NCBI GenBank assembly: GCA_000697335.1
Contig: JNEM01008803.1
Coordinates: forward strand, 1-10,784
Source of the DNA: Conidiobolus incongruus B7586
Taxonomy: Eukaryota; Entomophthoromycota; Entomophthoromycetes; Entomophthorales; Conidiobolaceae
Direction: 5' to 3'
Length of the DNA stretch: 10,784 nt
Part shown: one piece after another, positions 1 to 9,333 of the stretch
How the letters are laid out: every line of letters begins with the position of its first letter
How positions within the stretch are numbered: position 1 is the stretch's first letter
Notes under the pieces: generated by a model
What the model was told of the DNA's origin: nothing
The model's database searches: none
What the model saw: only the letters and a program-made list of their open reading frames with translations
Program-made: the position numbers and the translations under genes

Positions 1-32
1 AAAACTTGGAACCACATTGTTACTGACATTGC

Positions 33-70
33 TTCAAATCAATTATATACATCATAGCATTTGATTTGAA
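33..70 (-). other. 10-bp stem-loop just after the stop of gene A (left copy)
   Basis: Mirror of 10715-10752, with arms at 33-42 and 61-70. It lies directly downstream of the stop of the left A copy, which is read on the minus strand. Confidence 0.45.
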
Positions 71-71
71 T

Positions 72-347
72 TTAGACTTTGATGTTAGCATCGGCATTAA
101 CCTCAATATCAATGTTCAACTGGGCATTGATGTTGGGAATTCCAGGGAGGATTCTGTTGCAACGATAGCAATCACGTCCATAGTAGTTTCCGTAATGGCA
201 GTTGTTGTTCAAAATGTTAGTAAGCAGACCGACCACAATACCGAGAGCTCCTTTCAAGGTGGTTTCAACAGTATTTCTATCGTAATAGTAATAGTTGTCG
301 GTAGCAAAGACAGAGGAGGCAGCAACTAATAAAGTGAAGAATTTCAT
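72..347 (-). CDS. small secreted protein A (left copy)
   Basis: Exact mirror copy of the gene at 10438-10713, with an identical 91-residue product: signal peptide, YYYYD block, C-x9-C-Y-R-C and acidic tail. It is transcribed towards the left end of the window, away from the spacer, and its stop codon lies 71 bases from the window edge. The opposite-strand 87-codon frame over it is a shadow: it has no signal peptide or cysteine motif. Because both copies are the same to the base, short reads would map to both and RNA data could not assign expression to one copy. Confidence 0.85.
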   Translation of the reverse strand: MKFFTLLVAASSVFATDNYYYYDRNTVETTLKGALGIVVGLLTNILNNNCHYGNYYGRDCYRCNRILPGIPNINAQLNIDIEVNADANIKV

Positions 348-425
348 GATGATAATCGATTAATAGATAATTTAGAATATAGCTTAATTGATAATTAATA
401 TTATATGGAATTGTACCTATTTATA
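348..425 (-). promoter_or_regulatory. TATA box and 5' leader of gene A (left copy)
   Basis: Mirror of 10360-10437. The TATA box is at 418-425, read on the minus strand. Confidence 0.6.
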
Positions 426-1451
426 TCAAACCTCATATCCACTTCAATATTAATTAACAGTCTATTACAAGCCTCACAACTCCTTTTTGGTTTAGATTCG
501 ATTCATCAATTTTGAAACATGTTAAAATATCTCAACAGGAAATTTCACGTCCAAAAAACTCTAATATTTAGTCTCCCCTATTTAACTTGATATTTTGTTT
601 ATCATTCAATGTTTCAATCGAATCAAGGTTATATATCGAGATATCAAAATGAATATAATTTAACTCCTCCAATCTGACCTGAATATTAAGAATATGATTT
701 GATAGACCTTTAAATATTAGCTTAATATTTATATTAGTTTTCATAGTTGAGTGAAATATTATGAATGAATAATGGTTTAATTTACTTAATTTTGGTAGCA
801 GCATTTCTCGGATTAGTCATTATCTACTTTTGCCGCACTAATTTAATTATATATTGACGTAAACTATCTCTTCAGGGAAAATAAACATTAAATACTTATA
901 TATTATACACTTTCCTATTTGTTATAAAATGTAAAAAAGTTATACCGAGTATAATATAGACAAATTCTAATATTTATTTTGATTATTTATAGAAAATCAA
1001 TTGGGACATTGTTTAAAGAAAAATAGCGATATTCTTAGTAGATTATATTCATCCAAATATTTATTATATTTTCAAACTAACATCTAAAATACTAGACATA
1101 ATTTTTGCTGTTGAAATTGAATAAATGGTCAATTAGTTGATAATATCAGTGTGTTAATAATATGAATTTGATATTCAAACTTAAGTATAATTTGACAGGT
1201 GCTATAAAATTAAATTTGGTATATAAATAGAATAGTTTGAAAGATACCTATTAAACTTAACAACCAGGTAATATTAAACAATATGATTTTTAGAGTAAAT
1301 TTTATTGGTTGACAATATCCAATTATCTTTAATGATGCAATAATGTACGAAAGATTTAAATTGAGAATATCAATTTTCTGATATAAATGCTAATCCCAAT
1401 ACAAATTGTTACATTGTAAGTTTCATATATAAATTTGACTAATATTTAGGT

Positions 1452-1513
1452 ATAGTAGCTACACTCTCCTAATAAACTTCAAATCCCAATCTTAATATAA
1501 ATGCAGCAATAGC
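1452..1513 (-). pseudogene. probable decayed relic of a B-like paralogue (left copy)
   Basis: Mirror of 9272-9333, so the same evidence and doubt apply. It lies between A and B, about 400 bases upstream of the B start and on the opposite strand to B, that is, in the orientation of A and C. Confidence 0.4.
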
Positions 1514-1837
1514 AATTTTGAAACAATTTTAATAGATATTTCAAGTATTGTAACCAATCAAATTGGCTGATTTAACTATGTTTTGAACATCACGAAATCT
1601 TCAACAAATATTTTAGGTGATTATGACTTTCAATAGTATGACATTTATTTACATTACTTAAATTAGTATCAAGATAATGCTTTAAATAGTAGTTGTATTA
1701 CAAAATATTTGCGAAAAATTTTATATTTCTAAATTTGGAACAAATATTGTTGGAGAAATACTTATGCACGACAGGGTCCAATTTAAAGGGGTAATTAGGA
1801 AATTCTTTTCAAATCAATTATATGCTAAAGTAATCAG

Positions 1838-1911
1838 TATATATATCTGATAGTTGAATTTATCACAATTATCAATCAAATTAAGTCTATTATATTCTAT
1901 TATCAACCAAC
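1838..1911 (+). promoter_or_regulatory. TATA box and 5' leader of gene B (left copy)
   Basis: TATATATA starts at 1838, 74 bases upstream of the B start, almost the same spacing as in A. The following leader shares AATTATCAA, TTAAG and TATATTCTA with A in the same order, which supports this as a conserved promoter and 5' UTR rather than a random AT run. A single AGGGG at 1787-1791 is upstream, but one copy is not evidence of stress control. Confidence 0.6.
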
Positions 1912-2160
1912 ATGAAATTGACTGCTTTATTCATTGCCGCTACCTCCGCTTTATTTACCAGTCCATACCATTATTATGACAAATCTGTAGTTGATGCCGC
2001 TATTGCTGTAAACGCTAGATTGGCTATTGATGTGAGAAATAAGTGTAATTATGGAAATTATGGAGGATACAGTTGCTACCGCTGTAGAGGTCTATTGAAT
2101 GGACTCGTTGAACTCGACGTAGATATTGATATTGATGCTGCTATTGGAATCGGTATCTAA
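1912..2160 (+). CDS. small secreted protein B, C-x9-C-x2-C family (left copy)
   Basis: An 82-residue paralogue of A with unknown function. Residues 1-17 form a signal peptide (hydrophobic core 3-15), though the cleavage site is less clear than in A. The YHYYD block ends at D23, the same distance from the start as in A. An Ala-rich helix-like segment follows (28-38), then C45, C55 and C58 in the pattern C-N-Y-G-N-Y-G-G-Y-S-C-Y-R-C. The tail (66-82) is a striking alternation of V/I/L with D, then I-G-I-G-I. The start is fixed by the signal peptide, A at -3, and a TATATATA box 74 bases upstream. It points inward, opposite to A and C. The N-terminus (FIAATS) is closer to that of C than to A, suggesting B and C separated later. 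Confidence 0.82.
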   Translation: MKLTALFIAATSALFTSPYHYYDKSVVDAAIAVNARLAIDVRNKCNYGNYGGYSCYRCRGLLNGLVELDVDIDIDAAIGIGI

Positions 2161-3804
2161 ATAGTATTTCATATTATCATTCTCAAAGTGAAACTAATGA
2201 TATATTTTGATCAATATTATCATTATTCACAGCTTGATTATATTATTAAGTTAATAAATATTATTCATTGAACCTAAATATAAGAACATTTCTATATTAA
2301 CCAATATTAAGAATATTATTACTTAACTGAACATTGATCATAAATATTGAACTATAGTTACTTGAATGCTTGATATTAAATTTTTCCAATGCCTACATCT
2401 TGCACTTTTATATGAACATTTAAAAAATATTTCAATTCTGGATTATATGGTTCACAAATAAAGCATTACACTATTAATCATTATGATTAAAATTTATATA
2501 AATTTAAATAGACAATTTTCTATTGGACAATTACTTTAATCAATTTTTAATTGATATTGAGCTCAATTAGGTTATCACAACAATGGTAAGAAAGTAAATT
2601 CGAATTGTGAATTAACAAATTTTTAATATAATACTGTAATTTGTGTAAAAAGTTTTGAGAATTATCTATTAACTAAATATATTTCTAAGCCTCGGTGCTA
2701 ATAATTATAATGATAAGTGATATCATTAAATTTATATATATTTTTTATAAAATAAAATGCTAATAAATTTTATAATTTTATAGAATTTTGGATAATGATT
2801 AAATTCCTAATTTCAGTAGGGATATCATTATATATTGCTTTATTCATTTTCCAGTAAAATATTTGGTATAATCTTCATCTAAATTAAGAAAAAATACTAT
2901 TAATAATATATACTTGTAGCATGAGATTATTATATTCAATAGAGAAATTTAGAAGTGTGGAAATATTACATATTCAAATGTTATTAATTTAATATATCAT
3001 TCGAGATATATATTATTCTAAAAAAATATTATTAATTTGATAATATATATTTTTCAAGGAGCTTTTGATGCAAATTGATTATCATTTTTTAATTCTCTTT
3101 TTCTATTATAGAATCTGAAATTATTAATTCTTGGATAACTAAAGCAATTGGAATTATTCTTAAGAATTAGGCTAAATCTTGGATGTAAAGTATTTTTAAT
3201 ACATAAAATATATTGAATATACATTATGAATATCTTTTGTATTTAACTATTACCAACCATTAAGTATAGTAATTAACTTATAAATAACAAACTACTTAAT
3301 GTATAGTGAATTGTTATTTATAATTAATCAAGCAAAGCGAAAACAATATCACTTCAATAAATCAATCTTGCTGAGCCATTCTACAAAAAACAATAAATTT
3401 ATTTTTATGATAGTTAAAATTTTGCAAAATTTTCAAGTTTATGATAATTTGGACAGATTGAAAAATTGTAATTACTTCATTCTCTTGTATTAATATTCAA
3501 TAATATTCCATTGTAAAATTGTAACACTTAAAGTATTATATATATAATATGTTAGAATAAATTATATTAAGAAATAATATACAAAAATAGCAAAAATATT
3601 CGAGTATTTCATATTTGTATATGAATATTTGAAACAAATATTAAATTATAATACAATCTAAATTACCTATCACACTAAATTTAATTAGTGCGTAATTCAA
3701 ATTATTTTTTATTAAATTTTTAATTTTGAATGCTAAATACTATGCTATTCCTGAAATGCCTAGCAATTGGTTTTTTTTGTCGAATATAAGTATTGAAATA
3801 TTCA
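2161..3804. other. 1.64-kb gene-free interval between convergent B and C (left arm)
   Basis: Very AT-rich DNA between the 3' ends of B and broken C. Many short TATA/ATTA runs give no usable signal for 3'-end sites. A 64-codon frame at 3299-3493 is of chance length. A small imperfect hairpin is visible near 3674-3691 (CACTAA ... TTAGTG). Nothing else can be supported. Confidence 0.6.
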
Positions 3805-4096
3805 TTAAATAAATTGACCCTTAACAATTCCAAGAACATCCAAGTCTGATCCCAAGTCAAGCTTTGACACAAGGTAAAATTAATCAATTTGGTACTGCAA
3901 TGGTAGCAGTCATATCCACTATAGTATCCACGAGTACATTTTCTCTTGAGAATATCCAAGTTCAAAGACAATTCAACGTCAGGCTTGACTTTGGCGTAAA
4001 TAATAGCATGCACTTTTCTAGCATCGTAGTAGTAATATTGAAGTTTATTGGAAACTAAGGAGAGGTAGCAGCGATGAATAAAGTGGTGAATTTCAT
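3805..4096 (-). pseudogene. broken paralogue C (left copy)
   Basis: Exact mirror of 6689-6980, with the same three blocks in three frames. The same breaks are present in both arms, so C was already broken when the arms were last made identical. The two C copies are transcribed away from the spacer. A 64-codon frame on the opposite strand (3864-4058) is a shadow with no family features. Confidence 0.75.
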
Positions 4097-4283
4097 TGTC
4101 AAATATATTATTTTATCGGATAATTGATTGAATGATACTGAATTATTTCTCCAAAGATGAATATTTTTGTTAATCTCACTATGTCTCAATAGTGTATTTT
4201 CATCAATAACAGAATGTAACATTTTGTGGTACCTGTTTCTTTTCAGAATTCTCTTTGATAAATTTAGTGTCATAATGGATAAG

Positions 4284-4326
4284 CTATATTTTTTAGTATA
4301 CTTTTGGTAAATATATTCTCCTTATA
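4284..4326 (+). repeat. diverged inner continuation of the inverted repeat (left)
   Basis: Pairs ungapped with the reverse complement of 6459-6501 at 33 of 43 positions (about 77%), counted base by base. About one third would be expected by chance at this composition. Several of the differences are transitions. After one single-base gap the match resumes (ATCAATAAAATG against ATCAATACAATG) to about 4340. Confidence 0.8.
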
Positions 4327-4814
4327 TCAATAAAATGATATTAAATAATATTTTATCAATTTATTGTTTAGGAACTCTAACATAAATGTGATTTAAATAA
4401 ATGAGTTACATAATTTATATATTCAGTAGCCTATTATTTTATCTAGGTCATAAGTATATTACTATCCTTTAATTATTTAATTATATATGCCAAATTCTTT
4501 AATAAATTTATAAATTATTTTCAATTTTCTTCTCAAAGCTTTTCACCATCAAAATTTTCCCCCAGAACAAATCTAAGTAATATTAATTTATTTTCAGAAT
4601 TAAAAGTAAGCCAAAATTATTTTTCTCAATTCCCATCATAATGTTTAAAATTTTTTAATCCATAACTTTAAATATATTCTATATATGTAATGTTAAGAGA
4701 CTAGTTCTCTAAATTCTTATATATATTTCTATATAATTCAATTAACTATAAATTATATGATTAATTTATACTTTTATAGCTAAATTAATTATATAAATAA
4801 TATTAAATTATCTA

Positions 4815-5095
4815 ATAAACTAGGTCCCTCTTTTTCCTCTCAATTCTTACTATTTCTTATCTTTTTCACTATTTCTAGGGTTGAGACTACATCTTGTCAA
4901 TATTATAGTATATTGGCACTACCTAATATAAATCTTAATATATCGGTGACTCATCCTAGTTCGAAGCTTAATTAAACTTAGTTTACATTTACACGCTACG
5001 GCCACGTTATAGTACCACGTTCCGTGTCACGCTACTTTTATATTAAAGTCTTCCTCTGCACTATATTGGTATTTTACCACCACACTTACATGTTA
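4815..5095. other. less AT-rich island in the spacer with nested short repeats
   Basis: This stretch differs from the surrounding DNA. It begins with a pyrimidine-dominated tract (4825-4876) and contains a GC-bearing core with two direct repeats. CACGCTAC is at 4992-4999 and 5028-5035, and CCACGTT is at 5002-5008 and 5015-5021, nested inside the first pair. It has no partner in the right half of the spacer, so it was inserted on one side or lost from the other. It could be a protein-binding cluster, an old promoter, or a fossil of a transposon terminal repeat. I see no TG...CA ends with a target duplication to support the last. Confidence 0.45.
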
Positions 5096-6458
5096 ATTGT
5101 ATAATATATTTTTCATCAAATACTCTATTTGTTATAGCTTAGTTAATCTATTGACTCAAGAGTTATTCTGAAAACATAATATTAATTAATAAACAATATG
5201 ATTGGTAAATTTAATGAGTATAAGACAATAGTATAGCATTTTTGGTTGATTATAAATATTTTGTCATATATAATCTAATTCATTTAATTTTAATTGGGTG
5301 AAAATAATTTTTCATGAAATACCCAATTTTGCGGAGATTTTATGTTAAAAATTCCCCTTGATCAACTTGTTTCTGCAGCTCCACCATACAATCAACCACA
5401 AGTGTAAATATTCAGTTCATTTTTATCTCAATAAACACTGTATTCGGTTCATATAATTGGAATTTGGTAAGGTCGTTAAACTCGGTATAAAATATATTTG
5501 TTATTTATTTACTTTTCATTATACGTTGAACATCATTTAATTTTTTAATACTTAACATTATATTTGCCAGATTAAATTTACATGTAAAATATGATGAATA
5601 AACATGTCATATAAATTTATATTCAAAATATTTAAAATATTAATATTTATAAATAATGTCTCTGGTTATTTTCAAATTGATTATATACATTTTCCGATCC
5701 TGATAAAGAATAAAATATTTAGGAAATCAAAATCATGAATAAATATATTCTATAATTTGAAAGCTACTGAAACTGACAGGATTTGGCATTTTAACTAATG
5801 AATTATTCAGTATATATATGGTTTATTGAATTAACAATATGACTCAGGGGAAAGTTTAACATTTAAATTTTTAATTGAAATTAAATACAGCAACATCTGA
5901 TTTTATTTAAAATCAAATCATAGTAAAATAGTTTTAATGATAGATGTTGAATTTTCATAATTTAAATATAAAGCAAGTATTTCTATTGTAAAGTTATTTA
6001 TATATTTAAATTATGATGAGTATTATTAACCTATATTATATAATGATTAGTAATATAAGGTATTTATATATCATTTCAATGAATATAAACATTGATAAAT
6101 GATCTATACCTTATTTTGGAAAATAATAGATAATAATAATTTTGGGAATTTAATGGGAAATACTCCTAAGATAGTAATATTCTCAAATTATTTGCATTAT
6201 TTTGATAGTAATTTTTAGTTAAAGGGGAAGTAGATTATGGAAAATTTTAATTTGCGTGAGGGCATTTGTTATTAATATACTATATTTTATATTCGATATA
6301 TCATGTTAATGAAAGTTAAAACTGATTATCAAAAAATTATAACTATGACAATTTCATCTGAGAATAATCAAGTTTTAAACCATAGAGATTGAATTTCATT
6401 AGATTGTAACAATCAGTATATTAATAAGCAGAAAGATTTTGATTAACATTGTATTGAT

Positions 6459-6501
6459 TCTAGGGATTATAAATTTATCAAAAGCATAATGAAAAATATA
6501 A
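6459..6501 (-). repeat. diverged inner continuation of the inverted repeat (right)
   Basis: Partner of 4284-4326. Further inward, short blocks (CCAT then CCCC near 6240-6224, and TTCCCAT near 6159-6153) fall within a few bases of the positions expected from blocks at 4546, 4559 and 4630. This suggests gapped homology over some hundreds of bases. Confidence 0.8.
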
Positions 6502-6688
6502 CTTATCCATTATGACACTAAATTTATCAAAGAGAATTCTGAAAAGAAACAGGTACCACAAAATGTTACATTCTGTTATTGATGAAAATACACTATTGAG
6601 ACATAGTGAGATTAACAAAAATATTCATCTTTGGAGAAATAATTCAGTATCATTCAATCAATTATCCGATAAAATAATATATTTGACA

Positions 6689-6980
6689 ATGAAATTCACC
6701 ACTTTATTCATCGCTGCTACCTCTCCTTAGTTTCCAATAAACTTCAATATTACTACTACGATGCTAGAAAAGTGCATGCTATTATTTACGCCAAAGTCAA
6801 GCCTGACGTTGAATTGTCTTTGAACTTGGATATTCTCAAGAGAAAATGTACTCGTGGATACTATAGTGGATATGACTGCTACCATTGCAGTACCAAATTG
6901 ATTAATTTTACCTTGTGTCAAAGCTTGACTTGGGATCAGACTTGGATGTTCTTGGAATTGTTAAGGGTCAATTTATTTAA
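6689..6980 (+). pseudogene. broken paralogue C of the secreted family (right copy)
   Basis: A third family member that no longer has one open frame. The signal-peptide part (MKFTTLFIAATS, starting at 6689) is clear, with A at -3, and nearly matches that of B. A YYYYD block followed by the C-x9-C-Y-H-C motif lies at about 6748-6894 in a second frame. A tail with the family's D/L alternation lies at about 6912-6980 in a third frame. At least two frame changes therefore separate blocks that are joined in A and B. Longer frames through this region (from 6512, and on to 7065) are chance extensions: their added parts lack family features and are rich in codons the intact genes avoid. No GT-AG intron that would rejoin the blocks is apparent. 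It starts 187 bases outside the spacer boundary and has no clear TATA at the spacing used by A and B. Confidence 0.75.
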
Positions 6981-8624
6981 TGAATATTTCAATACTTATA
7001 TTCGACAAAAAAAACCAATTGCTAGGCATTTCAGGAATAGCATAGTATTTAGCATTCAAAATTAAAAATTTAATAAAAAATAATTTGAATTACGCACTAA
7101 TTAAATTTAGTGTGATAGGTAATTTAGATTGTATTATAATTTAATATTTGTTTCAAATATTCATATACAAATATGAAATACTCGAATATTTTTGCTATTT
7201 TTGTATATTATTTCTTAATATAATTTATTCTAACATATTATATATATAATACTTTAAGTGTTACAATTTTACAATGGAATATTATTGAATATTAATACAA
7301 GAGAATGAAGTAATTACAATTTTTCAATCTGTCCAAATTATCATAAACTTGAAAATTTTGCAAAATTTTAACTATCATAAAAATAAATTTATTGTTTTTT
7401 GTAGAATGGCTCAGCAAGATTGATTTATTGAAGTGATATTGTTTTCGCTTTGCTTGATTAATTATAAATAACAATTCACTATACATTAAGTAGTTTGTTA
7501 TTTATAAGTTAATTACTATACTTAATGGTTGGTAATAGTTAAATACAAAAGATATTCATAATGTATATTCAATATATTTTATGTATTAAAAATACTTTAC
7601 ATCCAAGATTTAGCCTAATTCTTAAGAATAATTCCAATTGCTTTAGTTATCCAAGAATTAATAATTTCAGATTCTATAATAGAAAAAGAGAATTAAAAAA
7701 TGATAATCAATTTGCATCAAAAGCTCCTTGAAAAATATATATTATCAAATTAATAATATTTTTTTAGAATAATATATATCTCGAATGATATATTAAATTA
7801 ATAACATTTGAATATGTAATATTTCCACACTTCTAAATTTCTCTATTGAATATAATAATCTCATGCTACAAGTATATATTATTAATAGTATTTTTTCTTA
7901 ATTTAGATGAAGATTATACCAAATATTTTACTGGAAAATGAATAAAGCAATATATAATGATATCCCTACTGAAATTAGGAATTTAATCATTATCCAAAAT
8001 TCTATAAAATTATAAAATTTATTAGCATTTTATTTTATAAAAAATATATATAAATTTAATGATATCACTTATCATTATAATTATTAGCACCGAGGCTTAG
8101 AAATATATTTAGTTAATAGATAATTCTCAAAACTTTTTACACAAATTACAGTATTATATTAAAAATTTGTTAATTCACAATTCGAATTTACTTTCTTACC
8201 ATTGTTGTGATAACCTAATTGAGCTCAATATCAATTAAAAATTGATTAAAGTAATTGTCCAATAGAAAATTGTCTATTTAAATTTATATAAATTTTAATC
8301 ATAATGATTAATAGTGTAATGCTTTATTTGTGAACCATATAATCCAGAATTGAAATATTTTTTAAATGTTCATATAAAAGTGCAAGATGTAGGCATTGGA
8401 AAAATTTAATATCAAGCATTCAAGTAACTATAGTTCAATATTTATGATCAATGTTCAGTTAAGTAATAATATTCTTAATATTGGTTAATATAGAAATGTT
8501 CTTATATTTAGGTTCAATGAATAATATTTATTAACTTAATAATATAATCAAGCTGTGAATAATGATAATATTGATCAAAATATATCATTAGTTTCACTTT
8601 GAGAATGATAATATGAAATACTAT
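6981..8624. other. 1.64-kb gene-free interval between convergent C and B (right arm)
   Basis: Mirror of 2161-3804. The chance-length frame is at 7292-7486. I see no gene, RNA or mobile element. Confidence 0.6.
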
Positions 8625-8873
8625 TTAGATACCGATTCCAATAGCAGCATCAATATCAATATCTACGTCGAGTTCAACGAGTCCATTCAATAGACCTCTA
8701 CAGCGGTAGCAACTGTATCCTCCATAATTTCCATAATTACACTTATTTCTCACATCAATAGCCAATCTAGCGTTTACAGCAATAGCGGCATCAACTACAG
8801 ATTTGTCATAATAATGGTATGGACTGGTAAATAAAGCGGAGGTAGCGGCAATGAATAAAGCAGTCAATTTCAT
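8625..8873 (-). CDS. small secreted protein B (right copy)
   Basis: Exact mirror copy of 1912-2160, with the same 82-residue product. It is transcribed inward, convergent with the broken C at 6689-6980 and separated from it by 1.64 kb with no gene. It is head-to-head with A at 10438, the two starts lying 1.56 kb apart. A and B therefore do not share one compact divergent promoter; each has its own TATA-containing leader. Confidence 0.82.
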   Translation of the reverse strand: MKLTALFIAATSALFTSPYHYYDKSVVDAAIAVNARLAIDVRNKCNYGNYGGYSCYRCRGLLNGLVELDVDIDIDAAIGIGI

Positions 8874-8947
8874 GTTGGTTGATAATAGAATATAATAGAC
8901 TTAATTTGATTGATAATTGTGATAAATTCAACTATCAGATATATATA
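8874..8947 (-). promoter_or_regulatory. TATA box and 5' leader of gene B (right copy)
   Basis: Mirror of 1838-1911. The TATA box is at 8940-8947, read on the minus strand. Confidence 0.6.
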
Positions 8948-9271
8948 CTGATTACTTTAGCATATAATTGATTTGAAAAGAATTTCCTAATTACCCCTTT
9001 AAATTGGACCCTGTCGTGCATAAGTATTTCTCCAACAATATTTGTTCCAAATTTAGAAATATAAAATTTTTCGCAAATATTTTGTAATACAACTACTATT
9101 TAAAGCATTATCTTGATACTAATTTAAGTAATGTAAATAAATGTCATACTATTGAAAGTCATAATCACCTAAAATATTTGTTGAAGATTTCGTGATGTTC
9201 AAAACATAGTTAAATCAGCCAATTTGATTGGTTACAATACTTGAAATATCTATTAAAATTGTTTCAAAATT

Positions 9272-9333
9272 GCTATTGCTGCATTTATATTAAGATTGGG
9301 ATTTGAAGTTTATTAGGAGAGTGTAGCTACTAT
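9272..9333 (+). pseudogene. probable decayed relic of a B-like paralogue (right copy)
   Basis: A short stretch keeps three landmarks of gene B in order and at near-equal spacing. The first is GCTATTGCTG at 9272 (1999 in B), then AGATTGG at 9293 (2017 in B), then TGT followed by a Tyr codon pattern at 9322 (2044 in B, the first cysteine). Spacings are 21 and 29 bases here against 18 and 27 in B. Stops and small indels interrupt it, and I could not find a convincing signal peptide or CYRC remnant. In such AT-rich DNA these GC-bearing landmarks in order are unlikely by chance, but the match is short. Confidence 0.4.

Larger units (their letters stand above)
348..1911. other. 1.56-kb interval between the divergent A and B starts (left arm)
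   Basis: Head-to-head intergenic region. It holds the two TATA-containing leaders at its ends and the probable B-like relic at 1452-1513. A 78-codon frame at 568-804 (minus) shows no family resemblance and is of a length expected by chance at this base composition. I see no RNA gene or mobile element. The right-arm equivalent is 8874-10437. Confidence 0.6.
1..4283 (+). repeat. left arm of a perfect 4.28-kb inverted repeat
   Basis: This arm is the reverse complement of 6502-10784. I compared stretches at 1-60, 421-480, 1261-1320, 2641-2700, 3001-3060, 3661-3720 and 4261-4283 with their partners and found no difference. All gene coordinates sum to 10785 with their mirror copies, which excludes net indels. 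Identity stops at 4284. The arm holds one copy each of genes A, B and the broken C, plus a probable relic. The outer end is cut by the window, so the true arm may be longer. Confidence 0.97.
4284..6501. other. 2.2-kb AT-rich spacer between the identical arms
   Basis: No reading frame of 64 codons or more on either strand and no recognisable tRNA or other RNA. Its first roughly 280-400 bases look like a diverged reverse complement of its last ones: 33 of 43 positions match ungapped at 4284-4326 against 6459-6501, with patchier landmarks further in. It is therefore partly an older, decayed continuation of the palindrome. A less AT-rich island sits at about 4815-5095. Around 5342-5407 a 21-codon frame ends in an Ala/Pro/Gln-rich stretch that could be a scrap of an old gene, but it is too short to call. 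Confidence 0.8.

Noticed and set aside
66-329. 87-codon frame opposite gene A (and its mirror at 10456-10719)
   Set aside because: It is the antisense shadow of A. The A strand has the signal peptide, cysteine motif, favoured codons and TATA box; this one has none.
1787-1791. AGGGG stress-response-like elements (also 10206-10210)
   Set aside because: Only one copy per gene, at different distances from the starts; not enough to claim regulation.
3299-3493. 64-codon frame between B and C (mirror 7292-7486)
   Set aside because: Several frames of this length are expected by chance here; no signal peptide, cysteine motif or favoured codons.
3864-4058. 64-codon frame opposite broken C (and its mirror at 6727-6921)
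   Set aside because: Antisense of the C region with no signal peptide or family block.
4692-4712. Small near-palindrome around AGAGACTAGTTCTCT in the spacer
   Set aside because: Short and imperfect, with no context that gives it a role.
6512-6688. In-frame upstream extension of C giving a 72-codon frame (mirror 4097-4273)
   Set aside because: It would place the signal peptide at the C-terminal end; the family start is the ATG at 6689.
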